From Candidatus Aminicenantota bacterium (lineage in GTDB: Bacteria; Acidobacteriota; Aminicenantia; UBA2199): DNA of 64,000 bases. The notes under the pieces are model-generated. The model worked only from the letters and a program-made list of their open reading frames with translations. It had not been told where the DNA came from and searched no databases. Both the position numbers and the translations under genes were made by a program. Positions 27,407-35,003 of this stretch are shown one piece after another. The stretch is taken from contig JAPKZK010000085.1 in the NCBI GenBank assembly GCA_026393835.1, positions 62,001 through 126,000 on the forward strand, given 5' to 3'. How positions within the stretch are numbered: position 1 is the stretch's first letter; the number at the start of each line of letters is the position of its first letter.

Positions 27407-27725
27407 TGAATATGTATTCCTGTTTGTAAGGCGGAATGGATAATATTCCCGGGGAAATTTTTCATCTGTTCCGCATGAGTTCTGTCGCGAACGATCACAT
27501 CCGCATCCAAACCCAACTTTGCACATAGCCGTTTAACTTTCGACTGGAATCCGGCCAACTCTTTTCGATCGGACTTTCTATAGTGAACAATAACCAGGAT
27601 ATCGTAATCGCTGTCTTCATTATAATCTTCGCCTATCCTTGAGCCAAAAAAATAATTTCTTTTTTATAAGGGATAACCTGGTGAATCAATTGTTTTATAG
27701 TTAAAATATCCTGCGTTTTTTCCAT
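27403..27725 (-). pseudogene. MNT-type minimal nucleotidyltransferase, frameshifted
   Basis: The ATG at 27725 (GAGGA upstream) gives MEKTQDILTIKQLIHQVIPY, then a 7-T run shifts the frame to an early stop. One extra base restores FFGSRIGEDYNEDSDYDILV, the GS(x)n DSDYD signature of minimal nucleotidyltransferases, and a full reading to 27403. It is the antitoxin-type partner of the HEPN gene. Both members carry a homopolymer frameshift. Confidence 0.68.
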
Positions 27726-27995
27726 TGTTCATTCCTCGCTGTAGTAATAACATCAAATCCAATAAATATCAACCCCCTTCCTCTTTCCTTCCCCAAAATG
27801 ATATATTCACAGGAAAATGAGGCAAACCCACCGGGAAATGAGGCGTAATCACGAACCAAATTTTGGAGTAATTTGCCGTTTGTCCCTATTTTTCCCCCGA
27901 AGAGTTCCGCAAACCTTTTACAAATGGCTTTTCGGTACTGGAAAATTAATAAAACACGGTGCAGTTGGCCTTATAATTGCAGAAAGATCGCACAG

Positions 27996-28331
27996 CAGCG
28001 CTGCATTTGTATTTTTCACTGCAAATAAATGGCAATGCAGCGTTACATTTGCGTTTTACGCTGCAAAAAAATGGAAATGTAATAGTACATTTGTATCTTT
28101 CGCTGCAAAAAAATGGAAATGTAACGTTACATTTGCGTTTTTCACCACTAAAAAACGGAAATGTAACGCGCTTTGCCGTTCTTTCACTGCCAAAAAATGG
28201 AAATGTAACGTGCTTTCCGGTTCTTTTGCCGCTGAAAAATGGAAATGCAGCGAGGTTTGCGGTTCTTTCACCTCCAAAAAACAGAAATGCAGCAAGGTTT
28301 ACGGTTCATTTCCTTTGGAAAATAGAAAAAC
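27996..28331. repeat. Tandem array of about eight 42-bp quasi-palindromic units
   Basis: Units of 42 bases follow one another, for example GCAAAAAAATGGAAATGTAA then CGTTACATTTGCGTTTTTCACC. The two 21-base halves are nearly reverse complements, and the core AAATGTAACGTTACATTT is a perfect 18-base palindrome in one unit. Similarity decreases towards the right end. There are no unique spacers, so it is not a CRISPR array. Confidence 0.75.
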
Positions 28332-28353
28332 ATTGTGTTTAGCCGGTTTTTGT

Positions 28354-28383
28354 TTGCATTTTTTAGGGGAAAAGTGATACAAT
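28354..28383 (+). promoter_or_regulatory. Candidate promoter of the NTPase-TPR pair, near-leaderless
   Basis: TTGCAT (28354-28359), an 18-base spacer and TACAAT (28378-28383). The start codon is at 28390, about where transcription would begin, so the mRNA may lack a leader; no Shine-Dalgarno sequence is seen. Confidence 0.45.
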
Positions 28384-28389
28384 ACCGGC

Positions 28390-29721
28390 ATGAGCATCGT
28401 AAAAAAACAAGAATATCATCTGCAAGCAAAAACCCTGGAAGCCGCCGTCGCTAATTTGAATGAGCAGGTTTCCCTGGTTTTTGACGGGAGAGCGGGCAGC
28501 CCGGTTTCGGCTTCATCCGAATTCTATGTGAACCGGCCGGACAATCCCATGAACGAATTGAAAACCTTTCTTATCACCAGCCCGGGGTATGATAAGATTC
28601 TCTTTTCCGGCCACATGGGCTGCGGTAAATCCACTGAATTGAACCGCTTTTCGAATTTACCGGAGATCAAAGAAAAATTCTTTGTGGTGAAGTACTCCAT
28701 CAGCGAAATTCTGAATATAATCGACATCGATTACATCGATTTCCTGCTAAGTTTTGCCGCCTATCTTTATATTAAGGCCAGCGACGCGGGTATTTCATTT
28801 ACTGAACCGGTTTTAAAGACGGTGGAAAAATGGGTGAATTATTTTAAGTCCGGTATGGAGGGGGAAAATTGGGAAGAGGAAAATGCAGCGCCCTCCATTG
28901 CCAGGAGGATTTATAATTTTTTCAGCCGCGTATCCATGATCTTGCTGCGGGAACTGGCCCTCAGGGATAAGGTGAGGGAAACCATTCAACGGAACATCGC
29001 CAGCCTGGTGGAGGTGATAAATGCGCTGGTTACCCACATTACTTCCCAATTGGAAGATAAAGAACTGCTGGTGATTATCGATGATCTTGAAAAGATACCC
29101 CATATCGGGAAAGCGGAAGAGTTGTTTATTAAGGCCGGGACTTACATGACCGTTCCCAGGTGTAAAATCATATATACGGCGCCCATCGCTCTTTATTATT
29201 CCATCAAGTTCCAGCAGATGGTGAGTGTTTTCGGTAATTCTTATTTTTTGCCCAATATCAAGGTGAGGGAAAGACACGGGACCGGGGCCGTCGATCCTTC
29301 GGGGTGTATGAAGGAGTTTTTAAAGAAGCGCATCGATGTCGATCGTATTTCTAAGGAAGCGGTGGACCTGATGATCGAGAATTCCGCCGGGGTGGCGCGG
29401 GAGCTTGTGCGCATTGTAAAAAACTCCTGCGTAAAAGCCATATCGCGGGGGCATGATACGATTGAAACGGATATGGTAAGGGCGGTAATCGCCGATTTGA
29501 GAAACGAGTTCCAGCGGGGGCTTGAAAAGCGGCACCTGGATGTTTTACAAGCGATTATGGATAACCGGCAGCCGGAAGACCAGGAGAGCCTGATGGAGTT
29601 GTTTCATTCAAAGGTAGTGTTGGAATATACCAACGGTGAACGCTGGACCGCGGTTAACCCGGTCGTTGCACCACTTTTAGTAAATATTTCCCAGGATCAT
29701 GCAAAAAAAACAGCGATTTGA
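28390..29721 (+). CDS. P-loop NTPase (AAA/STAND-like)
   Basis: The protein has 443 residues. Walker A is SGHMGCGKST (about residues 76-85) and Walker B LLVIIDDLEK (about residues 225-236). A helical C-terminal part with ENSAGVARELVRI resembles the sensor/winged-helix region of AAA or STAND ATPases. No membrane segment is visible. The last codons overlap the start of the TPR gene by 23 bases, so the two products are probably made in fixed ratio and act together. Function unknown; signalling or a defence-type switch are possible by architecture only. Confidence 0.75.
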   Translation: MSIVKKQEYHLQAKTLEAAVANLNEQVSLVFDGRAGSPVSASSEFYVNRPDNPMNELKTFLITSPGYDKILFSGHMGCGKSTELNRFSNLPEIKEKFFVVKYSISEILNIIDIDYIDFLLSFAAYLYIKASDAGISFTEPVLKTVEKWVNYFKSGMEGENWEEENAAPSIARRIYNFFSRVSMILLRELALRDKVRETIQRNIASLVEVINALVTHITSQLEDKELLVIIDDLEKIPHIGKAEELFIKAGTYMTVPRCKIIYTAPIALYYSIKFQQMVSVFGNSYFLPNIKVRERHGTGAVDPSGCMKEFLKKRIDVDRISKEAVDLMIENSAGVARELVRIVKNSCVKAISRGHDTIETDMVRAVIADLRNEFQRGLEKRHLDVLQAIMDNRQPEDQESLMELFHSKVVLEYTNGERWTAVNPVVAPLLVNISQDHAKKTAI

Positions 29722-31729
29722 GCCGCGGCTTCCAGTGAAGGAAAGCCAGGGGCCGTGCAATAGCGAGGGGACGCAGTCCCCCTTGCCGGAAAAGGGGTTG
29801 AGTTTCAAAGTTCGGGACGATTTAAAGGAATTGGTTCGAATGATCGGTTTTTTAAAGGATAGGGGCGGCTTTGTCCTGGTGGGTACTTCCGGTCCCGAGG
29901 CCCATAAAGTGGTGGAAGAGTTTTTAACGGACCGGCTAAAAGATACTTTTCGTTTGAAAAAAGTTTCGTGGAGGTTGGGGATAAAAGAGCTGGCCGAGTT
30001 ATTTCCGCTGGATGATCCCCTCGATACCGTTTACCTGGTAAATAGTCTTAAGGTAGGTTTAGAGGAGGACAGCGGATTTACATTTTTGAACCTGACGCGG
30101 GAGTTTTATTCCCGGAATAAAAAGATCGTTGTTTATTGCTTGCCAACCGATATTGTTTATAAAGAAATCCAGTGGAAGGCCGTTGATTTCTGGTCTTTTC
30201 GCACGGCTTCCTTTGACATCTTCCTGGAAGAGGATTACCGGACGATGCTTAAGGAAAAAATCAATAAAGACCTGGAAGGTTTTGAACGGGATGGGGAAAA
30301 GGTTGTTTACCTGGAAGGTTTGCTGACAAAAGAGAGGAAAAAAAAGAAACCGGACAGGCGGAAGATATGGGGCATTTTATCCGACCTGGGCAAACCATAT
30401 TACCGTCAGGGTAAATATAAAGAGGCGTTAAAATACCTCGATGAAGCCCTGGCATTGGGCAGGGAACAGGGGAATAAACGAGGAGAGGCCTCAGTCCTGG
30501 GCAACATCGGGCTGATTTACAATGCTCTTGGCCAGCCGGAGAAAGCCTTAAAATATCATGAGGAAGCCCTGGCATTGGACAGAAAACTGGGGTATAAACG
30601 GGGAGAAGCCATTCAATTGAGCAACATCGGAGGGATTTACCGTGACATTGGTCAGCCGGAGAAGGCATTAAGATATTGTGAGGAAGCATTGGCATTGTCC
30701 CGGGATCTGGCGGATAAAATGGGAGAGGCCATTCGATTGGGCAACATCGGGTTGATTTACCAGGACCTTGGTCAGCCGGAAAGGGCGTTAAAATGTCATG
30801 AGGAAGCTCTGACATTGGCCAGGGAGCTGGGATATAAAAAGGGAGAAGCCTCAGATCTCGGTAATATCGGGTTGATTTATGATAACCTTGGCCAACCAGA
30901 GAAGGCATTAAAATATTATGAGGAATCCCTGGTTTTGGATAAGGAACTGGGATATAAGCAGGGAGAGGCCATTCAATTAGGGAACATCGGAAGGATTTAC
31001 CAGGACCTTGGCCAGTCGAAAAAGGCATTAAAATACCATGAGGAAGCCCTGGCATTGGACAGAAAGCTGGGGTATAAACAGGGAGAGGCCTCAAACATCG
31101 GCAATATTGGGGTGATTTACAATGACCTGGGCCAGCTTGAGAAGGCCTTAAAATATCATGAGGAAGCCCTGGCATTGTTCCGGGAACTGGGGTATAAAAA
31201 GGGAGAGGCCAATCAATTAGGGAACATCGGGGAGATTTACCGTGATCTTGGCCAGCCGGAGAAGGCCTTAAAATACCATGAGGAAGCTCTGGCATTGTTC
31301 CGGGGACAGGGGTATAAACAGGCCTCTAGCCTCGGCAACATCGGGCTAGTTTATCATGACCTTGGCCAGCCGGAGAAGGCATTAAAATACCAGGAGGAAG
31401 CCCTAACTATGGCCAGGGAACTGGGGTATAAAAAAGGAGAAGCCGAAGGTCTCGCAAGCATCGGGGAGATTTATCATGACCTGGGTCAGCCTGACAAGGC
31501 GTTAAAATACCAGGATGAAGCCCTAACTATGTTCAGGGAACTGAGGTATAAAAAAGGAGAAGCCGAAAGCCTCAGAAACTTCGGGAGGATTTATCGTGGC
31601 CTTGGCCAGCCGGAGAAGGCCTTAAAATACCAGGAGGAAGCCCTGGCCATCTTCAAAGAGATTGGCGCTAAAAAAAATGAAGAATTAGTCTTAAAGGAAA
31701 TTGAATCTGTTACTCCTTTAATCCGCTAA
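29699..31729 (+). CDS. Tetratricopeptide repeat protein with N-terminal degenerate P-loop-like domain
   Basis: The protein has 676 residues. Residues 1-235 form a domain with FVLVGTSGPEAHK where a P-loop would be, but without GK(S/T). A basic stretch (KERKKKKPDRRK) follows, then 11 TPR units of 40 residues (LGQPEKALKYHEEALAL type, as in LGN/Rapsyn-like TPRs). The units are also repeats at DNA level (120-base period, 30418-31680), so copy number may vary; one unit lacks two residues. The N-terminus includes a GGGGACGCAGTCCCC hairpin typical of dispersed repeats. It is coupled to the upstream NTPase. Confidence 0.85.
   Translation: MQKKQRFEPRLPVKESQGPCNSEGTQSPLPEKGLSFKVRDDLKELVRMIGFLKDRGGFVLVGTSGPEAHKVVEEFLTDRLKDTFRLKKVSWRLGIKELAELFPLDDPLDTVYLVNSLKVGLEEDSGFTFLNLTREFYSRNKKIVVYCLPTDIVYKEIQWKAVDFWSFRTASFDIFLEEDYRTMLKEKINKDLEGFERDGEKVVYLEGLLTKERKKKKPDRRKIWGILSDLGKPYYRQGKYKEALKYLDEALALGREQGNKRGEASVLGNIGLIYNALGQPEKALKYHEEALALDRKLGYKRGEAIQLSNIGGIYRDIGQPEKALRYCEEALALSRDLADKMGEAIRLGNIGLIYQDLGQPERALKCHEEALTLARELGYKKGEASDLGNIGLIYDNLGQPEKALKYYEESLVLDKELGYKQGEAIQLGNIGRIYQDLGQSKKALKYHEEALALDRKLGYKQGEASNIGNIGVIYNDLGQLEKALKYHEEALALFRELGYKKGEANQLGNIGEIYRDLGQPEKALKYHEEALALFRGQGYKQASSLGNIGLVYHDLGQPEKALKYQEEALTMARELGYKKGEAEGLASIGEIYHDLGQPDKALKYQDEALTMFRELRYKKGEAESLRNFGRIYRGLGQPEKALKYQEEALAIFKEIGAKKNEELVLKEIESVTPLIR
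30418..31680 (+). repeat. 120-bp coding tandem repeats (TPR units)
   Basis: About 10.5 units of 120 bases encode the TPR array. Several neighbours are near-identical, which points to recent expansion or gene conversion. One unit near 31315 is 6 bases short. Confidence 0.85.
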
Positions 31730-31757
31730 AAGGATAGAGAGTAATTTCTCGTCTACC

Positions 31758-33119
31758 ATGAAACAAAAAGGTAAGAATAGACGCAGCGAACAATTCTTTA
31801 AACGCATGGAAAACCTCCTGGGCACAGAAGAAACCCACCTATTTATGAACTCCATCCGGCAATTCTCCCCCAAGTCCGTACGGTACAACCGGAAACAAGT
31901 CCCACTAGACGAATTAAAAGGCGCCCCTGTTCCCTGGTGCCAACCCTATGGCCGGTACTGGGAAAAGCAATCTCTTCCTTCCAGGTCTGTTGAATATACG
32001 GCAGGGAAATACTATATCCAGGAAGCCAGCGCCATGCTGGCAATATCCGCGGCGTCACAGGTTATTGATTTTTCCCATAAGATCGTGCTGGACCTGGCCG
32101 CTGCCCCGGGCGGGAAAGCTACCCAGGCGGCTGAACTGATCGACACCGGCTACCTGGTAGCCAACGAAGTGATTAAAAAACGCCTGGACGCCCTGACCTG
32201 GAACGTCAACCGCTGCCGCTTAAACAATATTATTATCACTTCCCTGGCGCCCAATATCCTTGCCCAAACGTTGCCCGGTTTTTTCGATGTGGTGGTGGTG
32301 GACGCCCCCTGCTCAGGCGAAGGTTTGTTCAGTAAACAAAAACACTCCCTGGAAAAGTGGTCGGAAAAAAGTGTCCGCTTTTGCGCCGCCCGCCAGGCTT
32401 CTATTTTAAGAGACGCCGCCGTCCTGCTCAAACCCGGCGGATACCTTGTTTATTCCACCTGTACGTTTGCCCCGGAAGAAAATGAACAGCAGGTGGAATT
32501 GCTGTTATCCCGGGGGTTCATTCCCGTACCTTTACCGGGAGACCTGCCCGTATCCCCGGCTATTTCCGAAAATGCGAACATTCGTTTATGTTCGCGCCGT
32601 ATCTTTCCCCACCGCGAAGGCGGCGCCGGCGCCTTTGTCAGCGTGGTTCAAAAACAAGATGACCCGCTCCCGGTTGGGCAGTGGGAATTTCACCACGGTC
32701 AACTTGATCCGGTGATTCGACTGAAAGGGATGCGTTATCCCCATATCCGAACGGAAGAATCCGGGGGGTATTTCTATGAAAAAAATGGGATTATTAGTTA
32801 TTTCTCCCGGGAGAGCATCCCGGAGTTTCTATTGCAATCCGGTTATCAAATCGGCGCGCCGGTTATCGATAAAATCCGCGCTTATGATTGTATGTTCGGG
32901 AGCGTTCAACTGGCGTCGCCAACGGCAATAATCGGGGTAGGGGAGGCGGAAGCCGAAGCGTATGCCCGCGGAGAAGAACTCCGGCTGGATCGTGTGGATG
33001 GGTACTATTATATTGCCCTGCAAGGAATGGTGCTGGGACCTGTTAAAGTCGCCAACGGCCGGGCGGTCAATAAATTACCGAGGCCCCTGCGGCGCAGGGA
33101 GCCTATTGTAGAACCGTAA
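31758..33119 (+). CDS. RsmF-like rRNA (cytosine-C5)-methyltransferase
   Basis: The protein has 453 residues. It has the NSUN/RsmF pattern: SAM-binding LDLAAAPGGKATQAAE, motif IV DAPCSGEG and motif VI VYSTCTFAPEENE, whose two cysteines are the catalytic pair of m5C methyltransferases. The C-terminal 160 residues match the RsmF-type RNA-binding extension (VGEAEAEAYARGEEL, LGPVKVANGRAVNKLPR). It probably methylates 16S rRNA. It follows the TPR gene by 28 bases but is functionally unrelated. Confidence 0.88.
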   Translation: MKQKGKNRRSEQFFKRMENLLGTEETHLFMNSIRQFSPKSVRYNRKQVPLDELKGAPVPWCQPYGRYWEKQSLPSRSVEYTAGKYYIQEASAMLAISAASQVIDFSHKIVLDLAAAPGGKATQAAELIDTGYLVANEVIKKRLDALTWNVNRCRLNNIIITSLAPNILAQTLPGFFDVVVVDAPCSGEGLFSKQKHSLEKWSEKSVRFCAARQASILRDAAVLLKPGGYLVYSTCTFAPEENEQQVELLLSRGFIPVPLPGDLPVSPAISENANIRLCSRRIFPHREGGAGAFVSVVQKQDDPLPVGQWEFHHGQLDPVIRLKGMRYPHIRTEESGGYFYEKNGIISYFSRESIPEFLLQSGYQIGAPVIDKIRAYDCMFGSVQLASPTAIIGVGEAEAEAYARGEELRLDRVDGYYYIALQGMVLGPVKVANGRAVNKLPRPLRRREPIVEP

Positions 33120-33169
33120 CGGTAGATTGTAATTAAAAGCCGTGTCTGGCTCCGAACCATTAATAATTA

Positions 33170-33227
33170 AAAGCTTTGGGAAGTCAAGAAACCCTTTCTC
33201 GAAAGGGTTTCTTGCCGCCGGAGGCAA
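33170..33227 (-). repeat. Dispersed hairpin repeat (inverted copy) between convergent genes
   Basis: The hairpin CAAGAAACCCTTTC / GAAAGGGTTTCTTG (33185-33214) is flanked by AAAAGCTTTGGGAAGT on the left and CCGCCGGAGGC on the right. It is the same family as the copy at 16000-16055. It could serve as a bidirectional terminator here. Confidence 0.75.
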
Positions 33228-33229
33228 TG

Positions 33230-34297
33230 TTACATTTCAGTCCGTGCGTTGGCGCGTTTTTCCCGCCACTCTGCTTCCGTAACCGGCGGCGGTTCGATTT
33301 CAACATTAGGTTTTTGCACCAGCGAAAGCGCCCCGGACGCACAAGCGGAAACACAAAGACCGCACCCATAACAACGGACTAAGTTAACACTGCAAATATT
33401 CTTATCTTCATGTATTTCCAGCGCTTTAAATTGGCAGCGATCGATACATACCCCGCACGCCGTGCAAAGAGATTCATCCACGGAAACATAGAAATCCGAC
33501 CGGCCCACCGCGTTCAATTCCCCAAATTCCGCAATGCCCCGGAGAACCCCGCAAGAACAGGTACAACAATTGCAAATATAAGTAACGCCCTTCTGAACAT
33601 TACCGGTGGAATGCACCAACCCTTCTTTGCCTGCATCCACAAGAATCCCCAGGGCTTCTTCTTTACTAATAGCCCGGATAGCATCCGTGCGATCAAAGGC
33701 TTTGGGTATTTGAGAAAATACCAGGCAATTCTCTTCAGAATGTTTACAACCCTGGCCGATGAGGCGTTTCTGGACGCGGCAAATACAGGGAAGCACTCCC
33801 CAGGACTGCGCATTCTCAATATAAGTGGAAGCCCGTTCATAAGGCATAACCTCGATGTTCAGGGGGATGGTTTTTTCGATAGGAATGACCCGGTGAACCG
33901 AAGGTTTCAGGGACATCATTTTATGAAAAGCTTCCCGGTAGTAGGCCTCGAAGAGGAGGGCGAATTCTTCGTCGATCCGGGCGTTCTGGCGCTCGTAAAA
34001 GCCTACGATAAAAGGCATCAACTTAAAAGCTAAACTCCCTTCCCCTCTTTCCGCTTCGATGAGGCCTTTTTTAGTCATATTTTTTAACATCGTAAAGGTT
34101 TCCTGTTCATCTTGTACGGTTTTTTGGGCAATGGCTTTGGAAGATTGCGGTTCCAGGGTTAATTGGCAGGCCAATGCGGCTTCTTCAGGGGTGAAAAGTT
34201 TAGCCAGTAGTTTAAGTTCCACGCCGCTTTCGGTTTCGGGGAAACCGTTGGGAATGCCGTCCAGGGCGTGGGCCAGTTGTTTATAAATGTCTTGCAT
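33230..34297 (-). CDS. 4Fe-4S ferredoxin-domain protein with N-terminal winged-helix-like region
   Basis: The protein has 355 residues; GGAGG precedes the ATG. Residues 1-110 look like a winged-helix fold (SKAIAQKTVQDEQETFTMLK, MTKKGLIEAE). The middle has cysteine clusters CIC, GCKHSEENC and CNCCTCSCG. Residues about 285-335 carry two classic 4Fe-4S motifs, CTACGVCIDRC and CYGCGLCVSAC. It is probably a redox-linked protein or regulator. Relatives are common in anaerobes; the partner is not known. It is divergent from the magnesium locus. Confidence 0.78.
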   Translation of the reverse strand: MQDIYKQLAHALDGIPNGFPETESGVELKLLAKLFTPEEAALACQLTLEPQSSKAIAQKTVQDEQETFTMLKNMTKKGLIEAERGEGSLAFKLMPFIVGFYERQNARIDEEFALLFEAYYREAFHKMMSLKPSVHRVIPIEKTIPLNIEVMPYERASTYIENAQSWGVLPCICRVQKRLIGQGCKHSEENCLVFSQIPKAFDRTDAIRAISKEEALGILVDAGKEGLVHSTGNVQKGVTYICNCCTCSCGVLRGIAEFGELNAVGRSDFYVSVDESLCTACGVCIDRCQFKALEIHEDKNICSVNLVRCYGCGLCVSACASGALSLVQKPNVEIEPPPVTEAEWREKRANARTEM

Positions 34298-34421
34298 GAG
34301 TAACCTCCATTATCGATTAGAGTGAGATGAGAAACCAATTTTAGCAGTTTTAACGGTCTTTGTAAAGAGCCCAAATTTCCCTACCGGTTCCTCTTTTTTT
34401 AAATATTTTTTCCAAAGATTC

Positions 34422-34450
34422 TTGACAGGATGTGTGTTAAGTGCTATAGT
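34422..34450 (+). promoter_or_regulatory. Sigma70-type promoter of magnesium locus
   Basis: TTGACA at 34422-34427, a 17-base spacer, then TATAGT at 34445-34450. Transcription would start near 34457, just before the M-box. Confidence 0.75.
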
Positions 34451-34463
34451 GTGCCCGAAATAG

Positions 34464-34625
34464 CTCTCGTTAGGCGAGGCTCCTGCGTTGTATACAGGCC
34501 GCTGCTCCGAAACGTCGAAAGACGCCAAGGTGTAGACCAGGCATGGCCGGATTAAGGCTTTGCCCAAAGCGGCTGGGTTTTAACCCCTACGACTCGCAGT
34601 GCCAAAGCTCAACCAGTGGGAGTGA
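34464..34625 (+). promoter_or_regulatory. M-box (ykoK-type) magnesium riboswitch
   Basis: The sequence follows the M-box consensus almost block by block: CGTTAGGCGAGGCTCCTG, then GCCGCTGCTCCGAAACGTCG, AAAGACGCCAAGGTG, GGATTAAGGC, GCGGCTGGGTTTTAACCC and CGCAGTGCCAAAGCTCAACC. These blocks form the closing stem and the Mg2+-binding core. It lies between a clear promoter and an Nramp-related transporter gene. M-box RNAs lower expression when Mg2+ is high. Downstream are AACAGG/CCTGTT and CTCCGAAT/ATTCGGAG stems (34681-34726) directly before an AAAGGAGGTGAT ribosome site, so control of translation is possible. Confidence 0.9.
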
Positions 34626-34744
34626 ACAAGACTTGTCCCAGGTCTTCTCACCCCCCCCCGGTAACCCTAACCGGCCATTTCCTCCGAATACCAACAGGCT
34701 CTCCTGTTAAATTTAACCATTCGGAGTAGAAAGGAGGTGATCGT

Positions 34745-34876
34745 ATGACTGACGGCGAAAGTGATAGTAACCGTACCAACATCGGGCCGAAAACGTGGAA
34801 CAACCCTTACACGCCGTATACGCCGCAAATGTCATTTCATGATCTTCCTTTCCGCGGCTTTCTTCTTGCAGGGTGA
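34745..34876 (+). CDS. 43-residue leader ORF between M-box and transporter
   Basis: The ATG follows a near-perfect Shine-Dalgarno (AAAGGAGGTGAT, 34730-34741). The product is 43 residues with five prolines, including NNPYTPYTPQ, and no membrane segment or known domain. It is too well provided with a ribosome site to ignore. It may be a leader peptide that senses translation (proline-rich leaders are known upstream of Mg2+ transporters in enterobacteria) or a small protein partner. The CCTCC at 34681-34685 could pair with its GGAGG. Confidence 0.5.
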   Translation: MTDGESDSNRTNIGPKTWNNPYTPYTPQMSFHDLPFRGFLLAG

Positions 34877-35003
34877 TTTCAGCCTGATCAACGGTTTTTT
34901 CACAAGGTAAAAATCCAATAACGGTACTCCCTCGATGCGGAATGCGGGGTGGATATCTCCATTCGCTGCTTACCCGGGAGCACAACCCGACAAGGAGGAA
35001 CAT

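Larger units (their letters stand above)
27726..28389. other. Intergenic region with short ORFs only and a hairpin array
   Basis: Apart from the 42-bp array, the left part is AT-rich and holds no gene I can support. An open frame of 186 codons (27817-28377) exists only because the array unit is a multiple of three and stop-free; the minus strand is open there too. Confidence 0.6.

Noticed and set aside
27996..28331. CRISPR array
   Set aside because: Units are contiguous 42-base repeats with no unique spacers and no cas genes nearby.
27817..28377. 186-residue repeat protein
   Set aside because: The frame is open only because the repeat period is a multiple of three without stops; other frames are open too and residues show no conservation of fold features.
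30261..31295. 344-residue minus-strand ORF
   Set aside because: It is the antisense of the 120-bp TPR repeats; the plus-strand frame has clear TPR motifs.
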